Shown: positions 28,178 through 37,528, counted from the first letter of the stretch. The stretch is 64,000 nucleotides of DNA from Klebsiella grimontii (GCF_900200035.1 NZ_FZTC01000017.1:124001-188000), one strand, 5' to 3'. Translations and numbers: made by a program. The notes: a model not told the origin generated them from the sequence alone.

Positions 28178-28873
28178 ATGTTGTCCAGAAGAGTGCTGAT
28201 AATTGAAGATGACGCCGACGCGGCCGGCGTGCTTGAGGCCTATTTACGCCGGGAAAACTATGACGTGGCGGTGACCATGGACGGACTCTCCGGGCTGGAT
28301 ATGGCGCAGCGCTGGAAGCCTGACCTGATCCTGCTGGATGTGATGCTGCCCGGGCTAAACGGAACCGAGGTGTTGGCCAGCCTGCGGCGGAAAAGCGATG
28401 TGCCGGTGATTATGGTGACCGCAATGGGAGACATGCCCGATCGTATTGGCGCGCTGCGCTACGGCGCCGACGATTATGTGGTCAAACCCTACCACCCTGG
28501 CGAAGTGGTGGCGCGCGTTCAGGCCGTGCTCCGGCGTTGTCGCAAAGACGACGCCCGGGAAGACATTCTGCGTTGGCAGGGGCTGGAGGTTGATGTCGCG
28601 GCCATTGTCGCGACCGTCAGTCACTCGGGGGAACCTGCGTCTATTCTCGACCTGACCCCGACCGAGTTTTCGCTTCTGGCCACGCTGATGCGCGCCCCCG
28701 TACGCCCCTTCTCGCGACAGTATCTGCTGGAGCGCTGCCTTCCCGAGAGCGAAGCGCTGGAGCGCGTGGTGGATACGCATATTTATAACCTGCGTAAAAA
28801 ACTGGAGGCCGCGGGAGTATCCGGCGCGTTGGTCAACGTTCGCGGCGTGGGCTACCGGTTCAGACAACCATGA
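28178..28873 (+). CDS. OmpR-family response regulator
   Basis: The 231-residue regulator has a receiver domain (1-115) with acidic pocket E10/D11/D12, phospho-acceptor D54 (LLLDV-type strand), T81 and K103 (VKPYHPGE). A winged-helix output domain follows (about 130-231), with TPTEFSLLATLM and VVDTHIYNLRKKLE. The start at 28178 follows AAGG by 7 nt; the 28151 start is less likely. It overlaps the sensor kinase gene as ATGA, so the pair is translationally coupled. It resembles BaeR/CusR-type regulators, but I do not recognise a named orthologue. Confidence 0.93.
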   Translation: MLSRRVLIIEDDADAAGVLEAYLRRENYDVAVTMDGLSGLDMAQRWKPDLILLDVMLPGLNGTEVLASLRRKSDVPVIMVTAMGDMPDRIGALRYGADDYVVKPYHPGEVVARVQAVLRRCRKDDAREDILRWQGLEVDVAAIVATVSHSGEPASILDLTPTEFSLLATLMRAPVRPFSRQYLLERCLPESEALERVVDTHIYNLRKKLEAAGVSGALVNVRGVGYRFRQP

Positions 28874-30066
28874 TCAAGACCCGTCACTCTTCTCTCTGGC
28901 GCTGGATTTGCGGGCGCATTCTGGCGCTGGCTATCGGCAGCGTGATTGTTATCGCCACCTGTATGTGGCTGCGCTTCGCCGTGCAGAACTACTGGATCAT
29001 GCATAAAATGCCGCCCGCCTTGCGCGAGGAATTTATCGCGCTCGGCCGCCATCCCGAGGCCAATCCGGCGCGTTTTCATCAGATTGTCGATAGCTGGTGG
29101 GGATTGAGCTATTCCACTCCCTCTATCGCCTCGGCGGACTGGGTGACCGTCGCGGTGCTGGTGCTGGTCATGATCCCCTTCATTGTTGTTATGGGGCTGC
29201 GCTACGCCCGTCCGCTCTCGCTGCAGTTCAGCCGTCTTCGTGATGCGGCGAAGGACGTGACCGGAGGGCAATTTGGCCGCCAGGCGGAGCTGATTGAGGA
29301 CGCGCCGGCGGAAATGATCCGCTTTGCCGCCGACTTTAACAAAATGACCGGCCAGCTGGCCCGCTACGATAAAGAACTCCGCGCCTCGCATGTGGCGATG
29401 GCGCATGAGCTTCGCTCTCCGCTGACGGCGGCGATTGGCCGTCTGCAGGGCATGCTGGATGGCGTTTTTGATACCCAGCCGCAGCAACTGGAGATGGTGA
29501 TGAAACAGCTCCAGCATCTGAATCGGCTGACGGATGAACTGCATCTCCTTTCCCTCGCGGATGCCGGCAATCTGGTCCTGGATGACCAGCCATTCGCTCT
29601 GGATGAGCTCCTGCAGGAGCGAGCCGCATGGTTAACGCCGCAGGCGGACGCTCAGCGCGTCACGATCGCCATTCAGCCTTCGCCGGCATGCCCCTTTCGC
29701 GGCGACGCCTTCCGCATGGGGCAGGTCTTTACCATCGTGATGGAAAATGCCGTTCGCTATGGGCGCAAGGGGGGCCATCTTTCTATTAAACTGCGCCGCG
29801 AAGAGGGGGCTTACCTCATCGATTTTGTTGATGACGGGCCCGGCGTGGCGCGGCATTTTTTACCGGAAATGTTCCAGCGTTTCACCCGCGAGGAGGCGTC
29901 CCGCGCCAGACACTCCGGCGGCAGCGGCCTGGGATTATCCATTGCGCGCGCTATCTGCGCGGCGCACGGGGGGCGTATTAGCGCGGCGCTACCGGCGAGC
30001 GGCGGTCTGCTGATTCGCGTTCATCTGCCGTACGACCCCGGCGCGGAAGAAAAGAGCGCATCTTGA
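28870..30066 (+). CDS. Sensor histidine kinase
   Basis: The 398-residue inner-membrane kinase has two transmembrane helices (about 15-38 and 91-111) flanking a short periplasmic domain of about 50 residues, then HAMP (about 112-165), HisKA with phosphorylated H179 in AHELRSPLTA, and an HATPase domain with N box MENAVRYG, DDGPGV and SGGSGLGLSIARAI. The small sensor domain suggests detection through membrane or protein contacts rather than a large ligand. It lies in the same operon as the response regulator and precedes the efflux genes. Confidence 0.92.
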   Translation: MIKTRHSSLWRWICGRILALAIGSVIVIATCMWLRFAVQNYWIMHKMPPALREEFIALGRHPEANPARFHQIVDSWWGLSYSTPSIASADWVTVAVLVLVMIPFIVVMGLRYARPLSLQFSRLRDAAKDVTGGQFGRQAELIEDAPAEMIRFAADFNKMTGQLARYDKELRASHVAMAHELRSPLTAAIGRLQGMLDGVFDTQPQQLEMVMKQLQHLNRLTDELHLLSLADAGNLVLDDQPFALDELLQERAAWLTPQADAQRVTIAIQPSPACPFRGDAFRMGQVFTIVMENAVRYGRKGGHLSIKLRREEGAYLIDFVDDGPGVARHFLPEMFQRFTREEASRARHSGGSGLGLSIARAICAAHGGRISAALPASGGLLIRVHLPYDPGAEEKSAS

Positions 30067-30073
30067 TAATCCC

Positions 30074-30103
30074 TTGACAGAACGTCGAGCCATTCTCGAT
30101 TAA
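30074..30103 (+). promoter_or_regulatory. Possible promoter for the efflux genes
   Basis: A perfect -35 hexamer TTGACA at 30074-30079 is followed, 18 bp later, by GATTAA, a weak -10. It lies between the kinase stop and the adaptor start, so the efflux pair could be transcribed independently. No strong terminator separates it from the kinase gene. Confidence 0.35.
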
Positions 30104-30144
30104 TGTGTCATGTAATGGCGCCATTTCCCGAACGGAGTGGCGTT

Positions 30145-31293
30145 ATGTTATATGAGTTAGTTCTTTCCCTTCGTCAGTGCGTGTACGCTTTGCTCGGCGC
30201 CGAGCGATCGCTACCCTGGTTTGCGCTGCTGCCGCCGATCGTACTGGCCCTGATGATCGTACCGCTGGTGGGCTGCGGCGATAAAAGCGGCGATAAGCCG
30301 GCGCCGGCCCGCCCGGTGCGCTACGTGGTCATCGGCTCCCCGGCAACGCTTCCCTCTCTGGAAAGAACCGGCGAGATCCATGCGCACGATGAGACGGCCC
30401 TGAGCTTTCGTACGGCGGGCAGGATGATGACGCGCGCGGTGGATATTGGCGATCGGGTCAATTATGGGCAGCTGCTGGCCACGCTTGACGATACCAGCGC
30501 ACAAAACCAGCTGGATAGCGCGACGGCTGACGAAGAGAGCGCCAGAGCGACCGCCCGGGTGGCCGTGCTGAACGTTAGCCGGATGCAAAAGCTCATCGCG
30601 ACAGGGGCAATCGCCCGCTCCCAGCTCGACAGCGCGCGGGCGGACTGGCTGGTCGCCAGCGCCCGGGTGAAGAGCAGCGAGGCCGCTTTGCGCAACGCCA
30701 GGGAAAGCCTTGGCTGGACTCGCCTGACCTCGCCGGGTGAGGGGATCATTACGGCGGTCAGCGCCTCTCCCGGTCAGGTCGTCAACGCCGGTGAGACGGT
30801 GGTGACGCTGGCGGCCGGGCAGGCGCGCGACGTGGTGTTTGATATCCCGGATCCCGCTAAGGTTGAGGCGCAAAGGGCGGAGGAATTTCAGGTTGCTTTG
30901 CTCAGCGATGCCGGGGTGAACGCTTTCGCCATTTTGCGTGATATTAGCCCGCAGGCCGATCCCCAGACCCGGACATGGCGCGTCAGGGCGACCCTCAAGA
31001 AACCGCCCGCCGCGATGGCGCTGGGTTCCAGCGTCACGGTAAGGCTGCCGTCATCCGGCTCGGCGGGTTACGCGGTACCGGCTTCGGCGCTGAGCCGTTG
31101 CGGAGAAAAACCGGCCGTCTTTGTGATTACCCCGCAGATGCAGGCGCAGCTGCGCGTTGTCGTTCCCGCCAGCTACACGGCTTCTTCCGTTATCATCGCC
31201 TCCGGACTTATGCCCGGCGACCGGGTTATTACCGCGGGCGTAAGTAAACTTCGGCCGGGGGAAAAAGTCGTCGCCGGAGAGAAGCAGCCGTGA
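30145..31293 (+). CDS. RND efflux periplasmic adaptor
   Basis: The 382-residue membrane-fusion protein has the usual order: a split lipoyl/barrel-sandwich domain (VDIGDRVNYGQLLATLDD, later PGEGIITAVSASPGQVVNAGE), a helical hairpin (about 95-160), a beta-barrel and a membrane-proximal domain. The start at 30145 has GGAG 7 nt upstream. A lipobox (VPLVGC) lies near residue 45, far further in than usual, after a Leu-rich N-terminal stretch. It would link the RND pump to an outer channel such as TolC, encoded elsewhere. Its stop overlaps the pump start. Confidence 0.88.
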   Translation: MLYELVLSLRQCVYALLGAERSLPWFALLPPIVLALMIVPLVGCGDKSGDKPAPARPVRYVVIGSPATLPSLERTGEIHAHDETALSFRTAGRMMTRAVDIGDRVNYGQLLATLDDTSAQNQLDSATADEESARATARVAVLNVSRMQKLIATGAIARSQLDSARADWLVASARVKSSEAALRNARESLGWTRLTSPGEGIITAVSASPGQVVNAGETVVTLAAGQARDVVFDIPDPAKVEAQRAEEFQVALLSDAGVNAFAILRDISPQADPQTRTWRVRATLKKPPAAMALGSSVTVRLPSSGSAGYAVPASALSRCGEKPAVFVITPQMQAQLRVVVPASYTASSVIIASGLMPGDRVITAGVSKLRPGEKVVAGEKQP

Positions 31294-34200
31294 AAAAAGC
31301 GCCGTCAAAAAATACCTTTAATCTCTCCGCCTGGGCGCTGGAAAACCCGCAAATGGTCAGCTTTTTTATGCTGCTGATGATGGTTATCGGTTCGCTCAGC
31401 TATACGCTGCTGCCGCGTAATGAAGATCCGGCGTTCACCATCAAAACGGCGGTAGTCTCTGCGCAGTGGCCGGGCGCATCGGTAACGGACACGACCCATC
31501 TGGTGACGGATGTCCTGGAAAAAAAATTGCAGGAAACGCCCTGGCTCGATTATATCGAAAGTGAAACCCGGGCCGGACAAACGGTTATCTATATTAATCT
31601 GCGTGATGACACGCCGGCGCAAAAAGTCCCGGCGATCTGGTATCAGATCCGCAAAAAAATGCAGGATATTGCGCCATCGCTGCCCGAAGGCGCGCAGGGG
31701 CCGAGCGTGAACGATGAGTTTGACGACACGTACGGCACGATTTATGCCTTTATTCCTGACGGATATACCCTCCGGGAGGTGCGCCAGCAGGTGGAGACGA
31801 TCCGCCGTGAACTGATGTCCGTGCCGGATATCGGCAAAACGGTTCTGCTTGGCGAGCAGCAGGAGCAGATTGCGATCGCTTTTTCACCCGCCCGACTGGC
31901 CGGTATGGGGCTCAGCATTCAGCAGGTTACGGATGCTCTGCGGGCCCAGAATGCGGTAGTTCCGGCCGGCGTTCTGCGCACCGGGCAGGAGAAGATGACG
32001 ATAAACGTCAGCGGGGCGCTCAGGAGCGAAGAGAGCTTACGCGCCGTCACCCTGCGCATTAACGATCGCTATCTTCCCCTGACCGACATTGCCACCATCG
32101 AGAGAAGAGCGGCTGAACCGCCTTCTGCGGCGTATCGCGTTAACGGGCGTCCTGCCATTGGTCTGGCGATTTCCATGGCGCCAACGGGAAATATGCTGCG
32201 CTTTGGCGCGACGTTGAACTACAGAATGAGCGCCATCGGTGCCGGGCTGCCGCACGGTATTGAGATGGTGAAAGTGGCTGACCAGTCGGCGGTGGTCAGC
32301 GGCGCGGTAAGCGGGTTTGTCCGGGTGCTGGTGGAAGCCGTGCTGATTGTGCTGGCGGTTTCTTTTGTCTCCCTGGGATTAAGGGCCGGGCTGGTGGTGG
32401 CCGCGGCGATCCCGCTGGTGCTGGCGATGACCTTTGCCGGAATGATGCTGGCAGGCATCGGCCTGCAGCGAATCTCTCTCGGGGCCCTGATTATTGCGCT
32501 TGGACTGCTGGTGGATGATGCCATGATCGCCGTGGAAACCATGGTATCCCGGCTGGAGGCCGGTGATACGCGACGGCGGGCGGCGACCTATGCTTTCAAA
32601 ACCACGGCATTTCCGATGCTGACCGGTACGCTGGTTATGATTGCCGGGTTTATTCCCGTCGGTTTTGCCTCATCCAGCGCTGGCGAATACTGCTTTTCGC
32701 TGTTTGCCGTGGTGCTGATGGCGCTGCTGAGTTCATGGATCGTGGCGATTCTGTTCTCTCCTTTGACCGGAGCATGGCTGCTGCCGGAAAAGCTTAAACA
32801 CCATGCCGCAGGCCCGGGCCGAATGGCGCGGGGATATGGACGACTTCTGCGAACGGCGCTGCGCCACCGGCTCGCCACCCTGGGAATTGCGCTGGCCGTG
32901 CTGGGGCTATCGGTGTATGGCACAACGTTTATGCAGGGGGAGTTTTTCCCCTCATCCGATCGTCCGGAGCTGCTGGTCAGCCTGACGCTGCTGGCCAATG
33001 CTTCGCAGTCTGCTACGGAGAAACAAACGGAAAGGCTGGAACGGGCGCTTGCCGGGAATCGCAATATTGACCATTACTCGACCTATGTGGGTTCGGGCGC
33101 TATCCGCTTTTACTTACCGATGGATGTTCTGCTGGATAATGAAAATACGGCGCAGCTGGTCGTGGTGGCGAAGGATCTGGCCGCCCGGGACCGCCTGCGG
33201 GAACAGTTAAATACGCTGCTGAGCGCGCAATTCAGCGATCTAACCTCGCGCGTTTCGCCGCTGGAGCTGGGGCCGCCGGTGGGCTGGCCGATCAAATACC
33301 GGGTCAGCGGGCCGGATTATCTCAAAGTCAGAGAGTATGCCGGGCGTCTGGCCGAGGCGATAGGGCGCTCGCCGTTAACCCGGGAGGTGAATCAGACCGC
33401 GGGCGAGCCGGAGAGAACCCTCGTTCTGCAGGTGAACCAGACCGCCGCGCGGGCGGCGGGGGTGTCGTCGCAGAGTCTGGCGCAGACGCTTAATACCGTC
33501 TGGTCCGGCACGACGGTGACGTCGATAAGGGATGACGATCGGCTGGTTGACGTGGTGCTGCGGGCGAATGACAGCGAGCGGTTGAATCTTGCCACCCTGT
33601 CATCGCTGACGGTGGAGGGACGCGATGGACAAAAAATTTCCCTTGGCGCGGTAGCCACGCCGGTCTGGGGAGTGGACGATCCGGTACTCTGGCGTCGGCA
33701 AAGGTTACCGTTTATCACCGTACAAACCGACCTCGCGCCGGGGATGCGGGCAGAAGGCGTATCGGACGGTTTGCGCCCGACGGTGGATAAACTGCGCGCG
33801 GGTCTACCCAGCGGTTACAGCATTGTTGAAGGCGGGGTGGTCGCGGAGTCCGAAAAAGGCAACAGCTCGGTATTTGATATTTTACCCGTCACCCTCGGGG
33901 TGATGCTGTTACTGCTGATGCTCCAGCTGCGGCGCTATTCTCGTATGCTGCTGGCTCTGTTCATGGCCCCGTTCGGCTTACCGGGGATCGTCATGGCCAT
34001 GCTGCCGAGCGATACGCCAATGGGATTTGTGGCTCTGCTCGGCGCGATCGCGCTGGCGGGGATGATTATCCGCAATGCCGTGATACTGATCAGTGAGGTC
34101 GACAATAATCTCGCTCAGGGCATGGAAAGCGACGCCGCCATTATTGCCGCCGCGGAGCACCGGGCCAGGCCAATATTTCTGACCGCCTGCGCCGCGATCC

Positions 34201-34364
34201 TGGGCATGATCCCCATCTCTCACCAGGTCTTCTGGGGGCCAATGGCGTATGCCATCATTGGCGGGCTGATCGTCGCCACGCTCGTCACGTTAACCGTACT
34301 GCCGGCGTCTTTTAGCATGTTGCTGGGGATGGGGAGATACTGGAAAAGGCGTCACGCGGCTTGA
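31290..34364 (+). CDS. RND-family efflux pump, inner-membrane subunit
   Basis: The 1024-residue pump has the RND layout: helix 1 near residues 18-36, a large periplasmic loop, helices 2-6 (about 340-500), a second periplasmic loop and helices 8-12. The proton-relay acid pair is D409-D410 (LLVDDAMIAVE). It is closer in motif style to the TriC/VexH-type efflux pumps than to AcrB, from memory. It starts with GTG overlapping the adaptor stop, preceded by GGAGAG. No outer-membrane factor gene follows, so it probably uses TolC. Substrates are unknown. Confidence 0.9.
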   Translation: MKKAPSKNTFNLSAWALENPQMVSFFMLLMMVIGSLSYTLLPRNEDPAFTIKTAVVSAQWPGASVTDTTHLVTDVLEKKLQETPWLDYIESETRAGQTVIYINLRDDTPAQKVPAIWYQIRKKMQDIAPSLPEGAQGPSVNDEFDDTYGTIYAFIPDGYTLREVRQQVETIRRELMSVPDIGKTVLLGEQQEQIAIAFSPARLAGMGLSIQQVTDALRAQNAVVPAGVLRTGQEKMTINVSGALRSEESLRAVTLRINDRYLPLTDIATIERRAAEPPSAAYRVNGRPAIGLAISMAPTGNMLRFGATLNYRMSAIGAGLPHGIEMVKVADQSAVVSGAVSGFVRVLVEAVLIVLAVSFVSLGLRAGLVVAAAIPLVLAMTFAGMMLAGIGLQRISLGALIIALGLLVDDAMIAVETMVSRLEAGDTRRRAATYAFKTTAFPMLTGTLVMIAGFIPVGFASSSAGEYCFSLFAVVLMALLSSWIVAILFSPLTGAWLLPEKLKHHAAGPGRMARGYGRLLRTALRHRLATLGIALAVLGLSVYGTTFMQGEFFPSSDRPELLVSLTLLANASQSATEKQTERLERALAGNRNIDHYSTYVGSGAIRFYLPMDVLLDNENTAQLVVVAKDLAARDRLREQLNTLLSAQFSDLTSRVSPLELGPPVGWPIKYRVSGPDYLKVREYAGRLAEAIGRSPLTREVNQTAGEPERTLVLQVNQTAARAAGVSSQSLAQTLNTVWSGTTVTSIRDDDRLVDVVLRANDSERLNLATLSSLTVEGRDGQKISLGAVATPVWGVDDPVLWRRQRLPFITVQTDLAPGMRAEGVSDGLRPTVDKLRAGLPSGYSIVEGGVVAESEKGNSSVFDILPVTLGVMLLLLMLQLRRYSRMLLALFMAPFGLPGIVMAMLPSDTPMGFVALLGAIALAGMIIRNAVILISEVDNNLAQGMESDAAIIAAAEHRARPIFLTACAAILGMIPISHQVFWGPMAYAIIGGLIVATLVTLTVLPASFSMLLGMGRYWKRRHAA

Positions 34365-34472
34365 TAAAACAGGAGCGCCGGGGGTAACCCCGGTCGGGGC
34401 ATCTCATCCCCCCGGGGGAGTGCAACAGGCGAAAAAAAAGCCCGTACTTGCGTACGAGCTCTTCTTCAAATA

Positions 34473-34491
34473 TGGCGGTGAGGGGGGGATT
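34473..34491 (-). pseudogene. tRNA-Ser 3'-end remnant (19 nt)
   Basis: TGGCGGTGAGGGGGGGATT is the complement of the acceptor and T-arm 3' end of tRNA-Ser(GGA) including CCA. The rest of the tRNA is missing: identity stops just inside the T-loop. A complete tRNA terminator lies downstream of it on the minus strand (hairpin 34439-34460). It is a typical attachment-site-type remnant. Confidence 0.8.
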
Positions 34492-34618
34492 GACTCGCTG
34501 CGCTCGCCCTCCGGGCAGATTCCTCGCAGGCTCGTCATCTGTCCAACTGGCTGGCGCCAGTTGTCGAACCCCGGTCGGGGCATCTCATCCCCCCGGGGGA
34601 GTGCAACAGGCGAAAAAA

Positions 34619-34640
34619 AGCCCGTACTTGCGTACGAGCT
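34619..34640 (-). terminator. Terminator of the first serX copy
   Basis: On the minus strand, AGCTCGTAC-GCAA-GTACGGGCT is followed by a run of seven T residues. The same hairpin occurs at 34439-34460 (after the remnant) and at 37711-37732 (after the second complete copy). Confidence 0.85.
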
Positions 34641-34652
34641 CTTCTTCAAATA

Positions 34653-34740
34653 TGGCGGTGAGGGGGGGATTCGAACCCCCGATACGTTGCCGTATACACA
34701 CTTTCCAGGCGTGCTCCTTCAGCCACTCGGACACCTCACC
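34653..34740 (-). tRNA. serX: tRNA-Ser(GGA), copy 1
   Basis: The 88-nt gene, with encoded CCA, is identical over its length to the copy at 37745. It starts GGTGAGGTGTCCGAGTGGC, has anticodon GGA in the CTGGAAA loop, a long class II variable arm and the T-loop GGTTCGAATCC. It reads UCC/UCU serine codons. It has its own promoter at 34782-34810 and terminator. An extra serX-like copy here, besides the ghrA-linked one, is a duplication. Confidence 0.97.
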
Positions 34741-34781
34741 ATATTGTTTTGCTGCTCACCTTGGGTGGGCAACGGGGCGCT

Positions 34782-34810
34782 ACTATAGGGAGTTGCGCTA
34801 AAACGGTCAA
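34782..34810 (-). promoter_or_regulatory. Promoter of serX copy 1
   Basis: On the minus strand TTGACC and TATAGT are separated by 17 bp and followed by the GC-rich discriminator AGCGCCCC, the layout of a growth-rate-controlled stable-RNA promoter. Confidence 0.75.
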
Positions 34811-34885
34811 GCAGTATTTATTCTTTTGCTATCGTTCGGTTAAGCAATGAACACTGCCCCGCCGTAGCGCGGCGGGGCAGGCATT

Positions 34886-35563
34886 TTAACGCTGTGAATC
34901 AAGCTGTTCGTTGTTCTTGACCACGTCCTGAGCTTTGGCATAGCTCTCGATCAGCAGCTGGTATGCCGGGAAGACCTTGGTATACACCTCAGCCCACTCC
35001 GCGGCATCCGGTCGATTCCAGGTGCGCTGCAGCTCGGAAGCGACCGCCGCGGTATCCATCGGTACGACGCCAGCCTGGACGACGCGGGCGAGGGTGATTT
35101 CCTGCGCCATCTTGCTATAGGTACCGGAAGCATCAATGACGGCAAAAACCTTATACCCATCGGCAACGGCGGCAATGGACGGGAACGCCATGCAGACGCT
35201 GGTAATCGTACCGGCGATAATCAGCGTTTTACGCCCGGTCGCTTTTACCGCGGCAACAAATTCCGGGTTATCCCACGCGTTAATCTCTCCTCTACGCGCA
35301 ATATATTGCGCATGGGGCGCGTTCGCATGAATCTCAGGGATCAGCGGGCCGTTCGGTCCCTGCGGCACTGACGCCGTGGTGATTACCGGGATCCCGGCTA
35401 ATGAAGCCATCTTCGCCAGCGCGGCGGCGCGCGCCCGCAGCTCCGGCATCGGCATATCACCCACGGTCTGGAACAGACCGCTCTGGTGGTCAATCAGCAG
35501 CATGGCGGCATCATTGACATCAATAACCGGACGAGAACCATTAAAGTTAGCTGGGGTAGACAT
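34886..35563 (-). CDS. Isochorismatase-like (YcaC-type) hydrolase
   Basis: The 225-residue cysteine hydrolase resembles E. coli YcaC: the Asp of the triad in MLLIDHQSG, conserved PNGPLIPEI and [13 protein letters not shown], and the catalytic Cys in TSVCMAFPS. The substrate is unknown; relatives act on amides or related C-N compounds. GAGG lies 8 nt before the ATG at 35563, 18 bp inside the longer open frame. It lies 20 bp after the pirin gene, the two forming an operon divergent from a LysR regulator. Confidence 0.88.
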   Translation of the reverse strand: MSTPANFNGSRPVIDVNDAAMLLIDHQSGLFQTVGDMPMPELRARAAALAKMASLAGIPVITTASVPQGPNGPLIPEIHANAPHAQYIARRGEINAWDNPEFVAAVKATGRKTLIIAGTITSVCMAFPSIAAVADGYKVFAVIDASGTYSKMAQEITLARVVQAGVVPMDTAAVASELQRTWNRPDAAEWAEVYTKVFPAYQLLIESYAKAQDVVKNNEQLDSQR

Positions 35564-35583
35564 ATTCTTCACCTCATTCAATA

Positions 35584-36444
35584 TCAGATTTGGCCGAAGC
35601 GGCCGCTATTAAAATCACGAACCGCTTCTGCGATTTGTGCTTTGGTATTCATCACAAACGGGCCGTAGCCCACGATCGGCTCCAGCAGCGGTTCACCGGC
35701 CATCAGCAGTACTTTTGCGTTGGTACCGGCCGCGAGGTGGAGCGCTTCTCCTTTCTGGCTGAGCACAACCAACTGACCCTCGCGGGCGTTGCCCTCGCCG
35801 TTCACCACAATCTCACCTTCCAGGACGACCAGCGCCGTACTCCAGCCAGCGGGCTGGTGCAGGGTGATCTCCTGACTCTGGTTGAGCTGCAGGTCCCAGA
35901 CGTTCAGCGGAGAAAAGGTGTGCGCGGGGCCAACCGTATCCTCGTAGCGCCCGGCAATCACCCGCATGCGGCCGGCATTGTTCGGCAGGTCAACGTCAGG
36001 AATCACATCTGCCGTAATGCTCTGGTATCCCGGATGCGTCATTTTGTCTTTAGCCGGAAGGTTGACCCAGAGCTGGATCATCTTCAGCTCGCCGCCGGTA
36101 CGGGTGAACTCCGCCGAGTGGAACTCTTCGTGCAGGATCCCGGCGCCCGCGGTCATCCACTGCACATCACCCGGCCCAATAACGCCGCCTCTACCGGTAG
36201 AGTCACGGTGTTCAACTTCGCCGGAGTAGACGACGGTAACGGTCTCAAATCCGCGATGCGGATGTTCGCCGACGCCGCGTTTCTCCGTTCCCGCCGGGAA
36301 GTGATGCGGGCCTGCATAGTCAAGCAGCAGGAAGGGGCTTAGCTGTTCGCCGTGCGTCTGATAAGAGAACATTGAGCGAACCGGGAAACCATCGCCGACC
36401 CAGTGCTGCGAAGGTGCGGTGTAGATACCAGTGATTTGTTTCAT
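35584..36444 (-). CDS. Pirin-family cupin protein
   Basis: The 286-residue bicupin has the pirin metal-binding pattern in the N-terminal cupin ([21 protein letters not shown], with HxH, and GILHEEFHS downstream). Some pirins, such as E. coli YhhW, show quercetin 2,3-dioxygenase activity; others are redox or regulatory proteins. AGGAG precedes the ATG at 36444. The first gene of a two-gene operon with the hydrolase, divergent from lysR, so a small inducible catabolic or detoxification unit is likely. Confidence 0.9.
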   Translation of the reverse strand: MKQITGIYTAPSQHWVGDGFPVRSMFSYQTHGEQLSPFLLLDYAGPHHFPAGTEKRGVGEHPHRGFETVTVVYSGEVEHRDSTGRGGVIGPGDVQWMTAGAGILHEEFHSAEFTRTGGELKMIQLWVNLPAKDKMTHPGYQSITADVIPDVDLPNNAGRMRVIAGRYEDTVGPAHTFSPLNVWDLQLNQSQEITLHQPAGWSTALVVLEGEIVVNGEGNAREGQLVVLSQKGEALHLAAGTNAKVLLMAGEPLLEPIVGYGPFVMNTKAQIAEAVRDFNSGRFGQI

Positions 36445-36530
36445 GGCAGTCTCCTGAATGTCTGTTTCTGATGTGAATAAGCATATATTCGCCACTAATA
36501 GTCCGCTAGATAGCAAAAACGACCTATACT

Positions 36531-36546
36531 GTTCTAAAAATGGAAC
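36531..36546. promoter_or_regulatory. Candidate LysR-type operator
   Basis: GTTC-N8-GAAC is a perfect interrupted palindrome 12 bp before the lysR start, in the 114-bp spacer shared with the divergent pirin operon. Position and dyad form fit a LysR-type autoregulatory site. Confidence 0.45.
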
Positions 36547-36558
36547 GATGGAGGAAGG

Positions 36559-37464
36559 ATGCAGGATCTCAATGATTTAGCCTGGTTTGTACAGGTGGTC
36601 GATCACGGTGGATTTGCTGCGGCGGGAAGGGCGCTCGATCAACCCAAATCAAAATTGAGCCGTCGAATCGCCCAGTTAGAAGAACGCCTCGGCGTACGTT
36701 TGATTCAACGTACAACCCGCCAGTTTGCGGTAACGGAAGTTGGGCTTACTTTTTATCAACACTGCAAGGCGATGCTGATCGAGGCGGAAGCGGCAGAACA
36801 GGCGGTGGAAACCCTGCGCTCCGAGCCGCGCGGCAGCGTGAAGCTGACCTGTCCGGTAACGTTATTGCATGCGCATGTCGGGCCGATGCTGGCACGGTTT
36901 ATGGTGCGCTATCCGGGCGTCAATCTTCAGCTGGAAGCCACTAATCGTCGAGTGGATGTTGTTGGCGAGGGCGTCGACGTGGCGATTCGCGTGCGCCCAA
37001 GACCGATAGAAGACAGCGACCTGGTGATGCGTGTCCTGGCCGACCGCGGGCACCGTCTGGTCGCCAGCCCCGGGTTGGTTGAGCGGCAAGGGCAGCCCCG
37101 GGTTCCGTCAGAATTAAGCGATTGGCCGGGGTTGAGCCTGGGAGCAGGTAAACATCAGCATAAGTGGCAGTTGACCGGTCCCGAGGGTGCAAGGGCGGAG
37201 ATCTACTTCACTCCCCGATTGGTGACCACGGATATGCTGGCGCTCCGTGAAGCGGCTATCGCCGGCGTTGGGGTGGTACAGCTTCCTTTATTAATGGTGC
37301 GCGATCAGTTGGCCGCCGGAGAGCTGGTGGTTGTCCTTGATGAGTGGCAACCGCGCCGGGAGGTGATCCATGCGGTGTTTGCCTCGCGCCGCGGGCTGCT
37401 GCCCTCGGTCAGGGCGCTGGTTGATTTCCTCAGCGAAGAGTATCAGCGGATGGAGGAGGATTAG
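36559..37464 (+). CDS. LysR-family transcriptional regulator
   Basis: The 301-residue regulator has an N-terminal winged helix-turn-helix (about 1-62: DLAWFVQVVDHGGFAAAGRAL, KSKLSRRIAQLEERLG) and a periplasmic-binding-protein-like effector domain (about 90-300). It is divergent from the pirin-hydrolase operon and most likely controls it. AGGAAGG before the ATG gives a strong ribosome-binding site. It has no named E. coli orthologue that I recognise; the inducer is unknown. Confidence 0.93.
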   Translation: MQDLNDLAWFVQVVDHGGFAAAGRALDQPKSKLSRRIAQLEERLGVRLIQRTTRQFAVTEVGLTFYQHCKAMLIEAEAAEQAVETLRSEPRGSVKLTCPVTLLHAHVGPMLARFMVRYPGVNLQLEATNRRVDVVGEGVDVAIRVRPRPIEDSDLVMRVLADRGHRLVASPGLVERQGQPRVPSELSDWPGLSLGAGKHQHKWQLTGPEGARAEIYFTPRLVTTDMLALREAAIAGVGVVQLPLLMVRDQLAAGELVVVLDEWQPRREVIHAVFASRRGLLPSVRALVDFLSEEYQRMEED

Positions 37465-37528
37465 CATTTGCCACAATCCCGGCGGCGCTGCGCTATCAAA
37501 GAAAGTCTGAAGCCGGGGGGATGGCGAC

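Larger units (their letters stand above)
34386..34671. repeat. Tandem 106-bp direct repeat containing serX 3' end and terminator
   Basis: 34386-34491 and 34567-34671 are identical except for one A in a run (A8 versus A7). Each holds GGTCGGGGCATCTCATCC, a tRNA terminator hairpin and the 3' 19 nt of tRNA-Ser. They are separated by 75 bp containing an 8-bp inverted repeat (CAACTGGC / GCCAGTTG). In the second copy the tRNA continues to full length. This looks like a recombination or integration scar. Confidence 0.85.

Noticed and set aside
34420-34801. Overlapping short frames across the tRNA repeats
   Set aside because: They consist of the duplicated tRNA, terminator and spacer sequence; the peptides only mirror the repeat.
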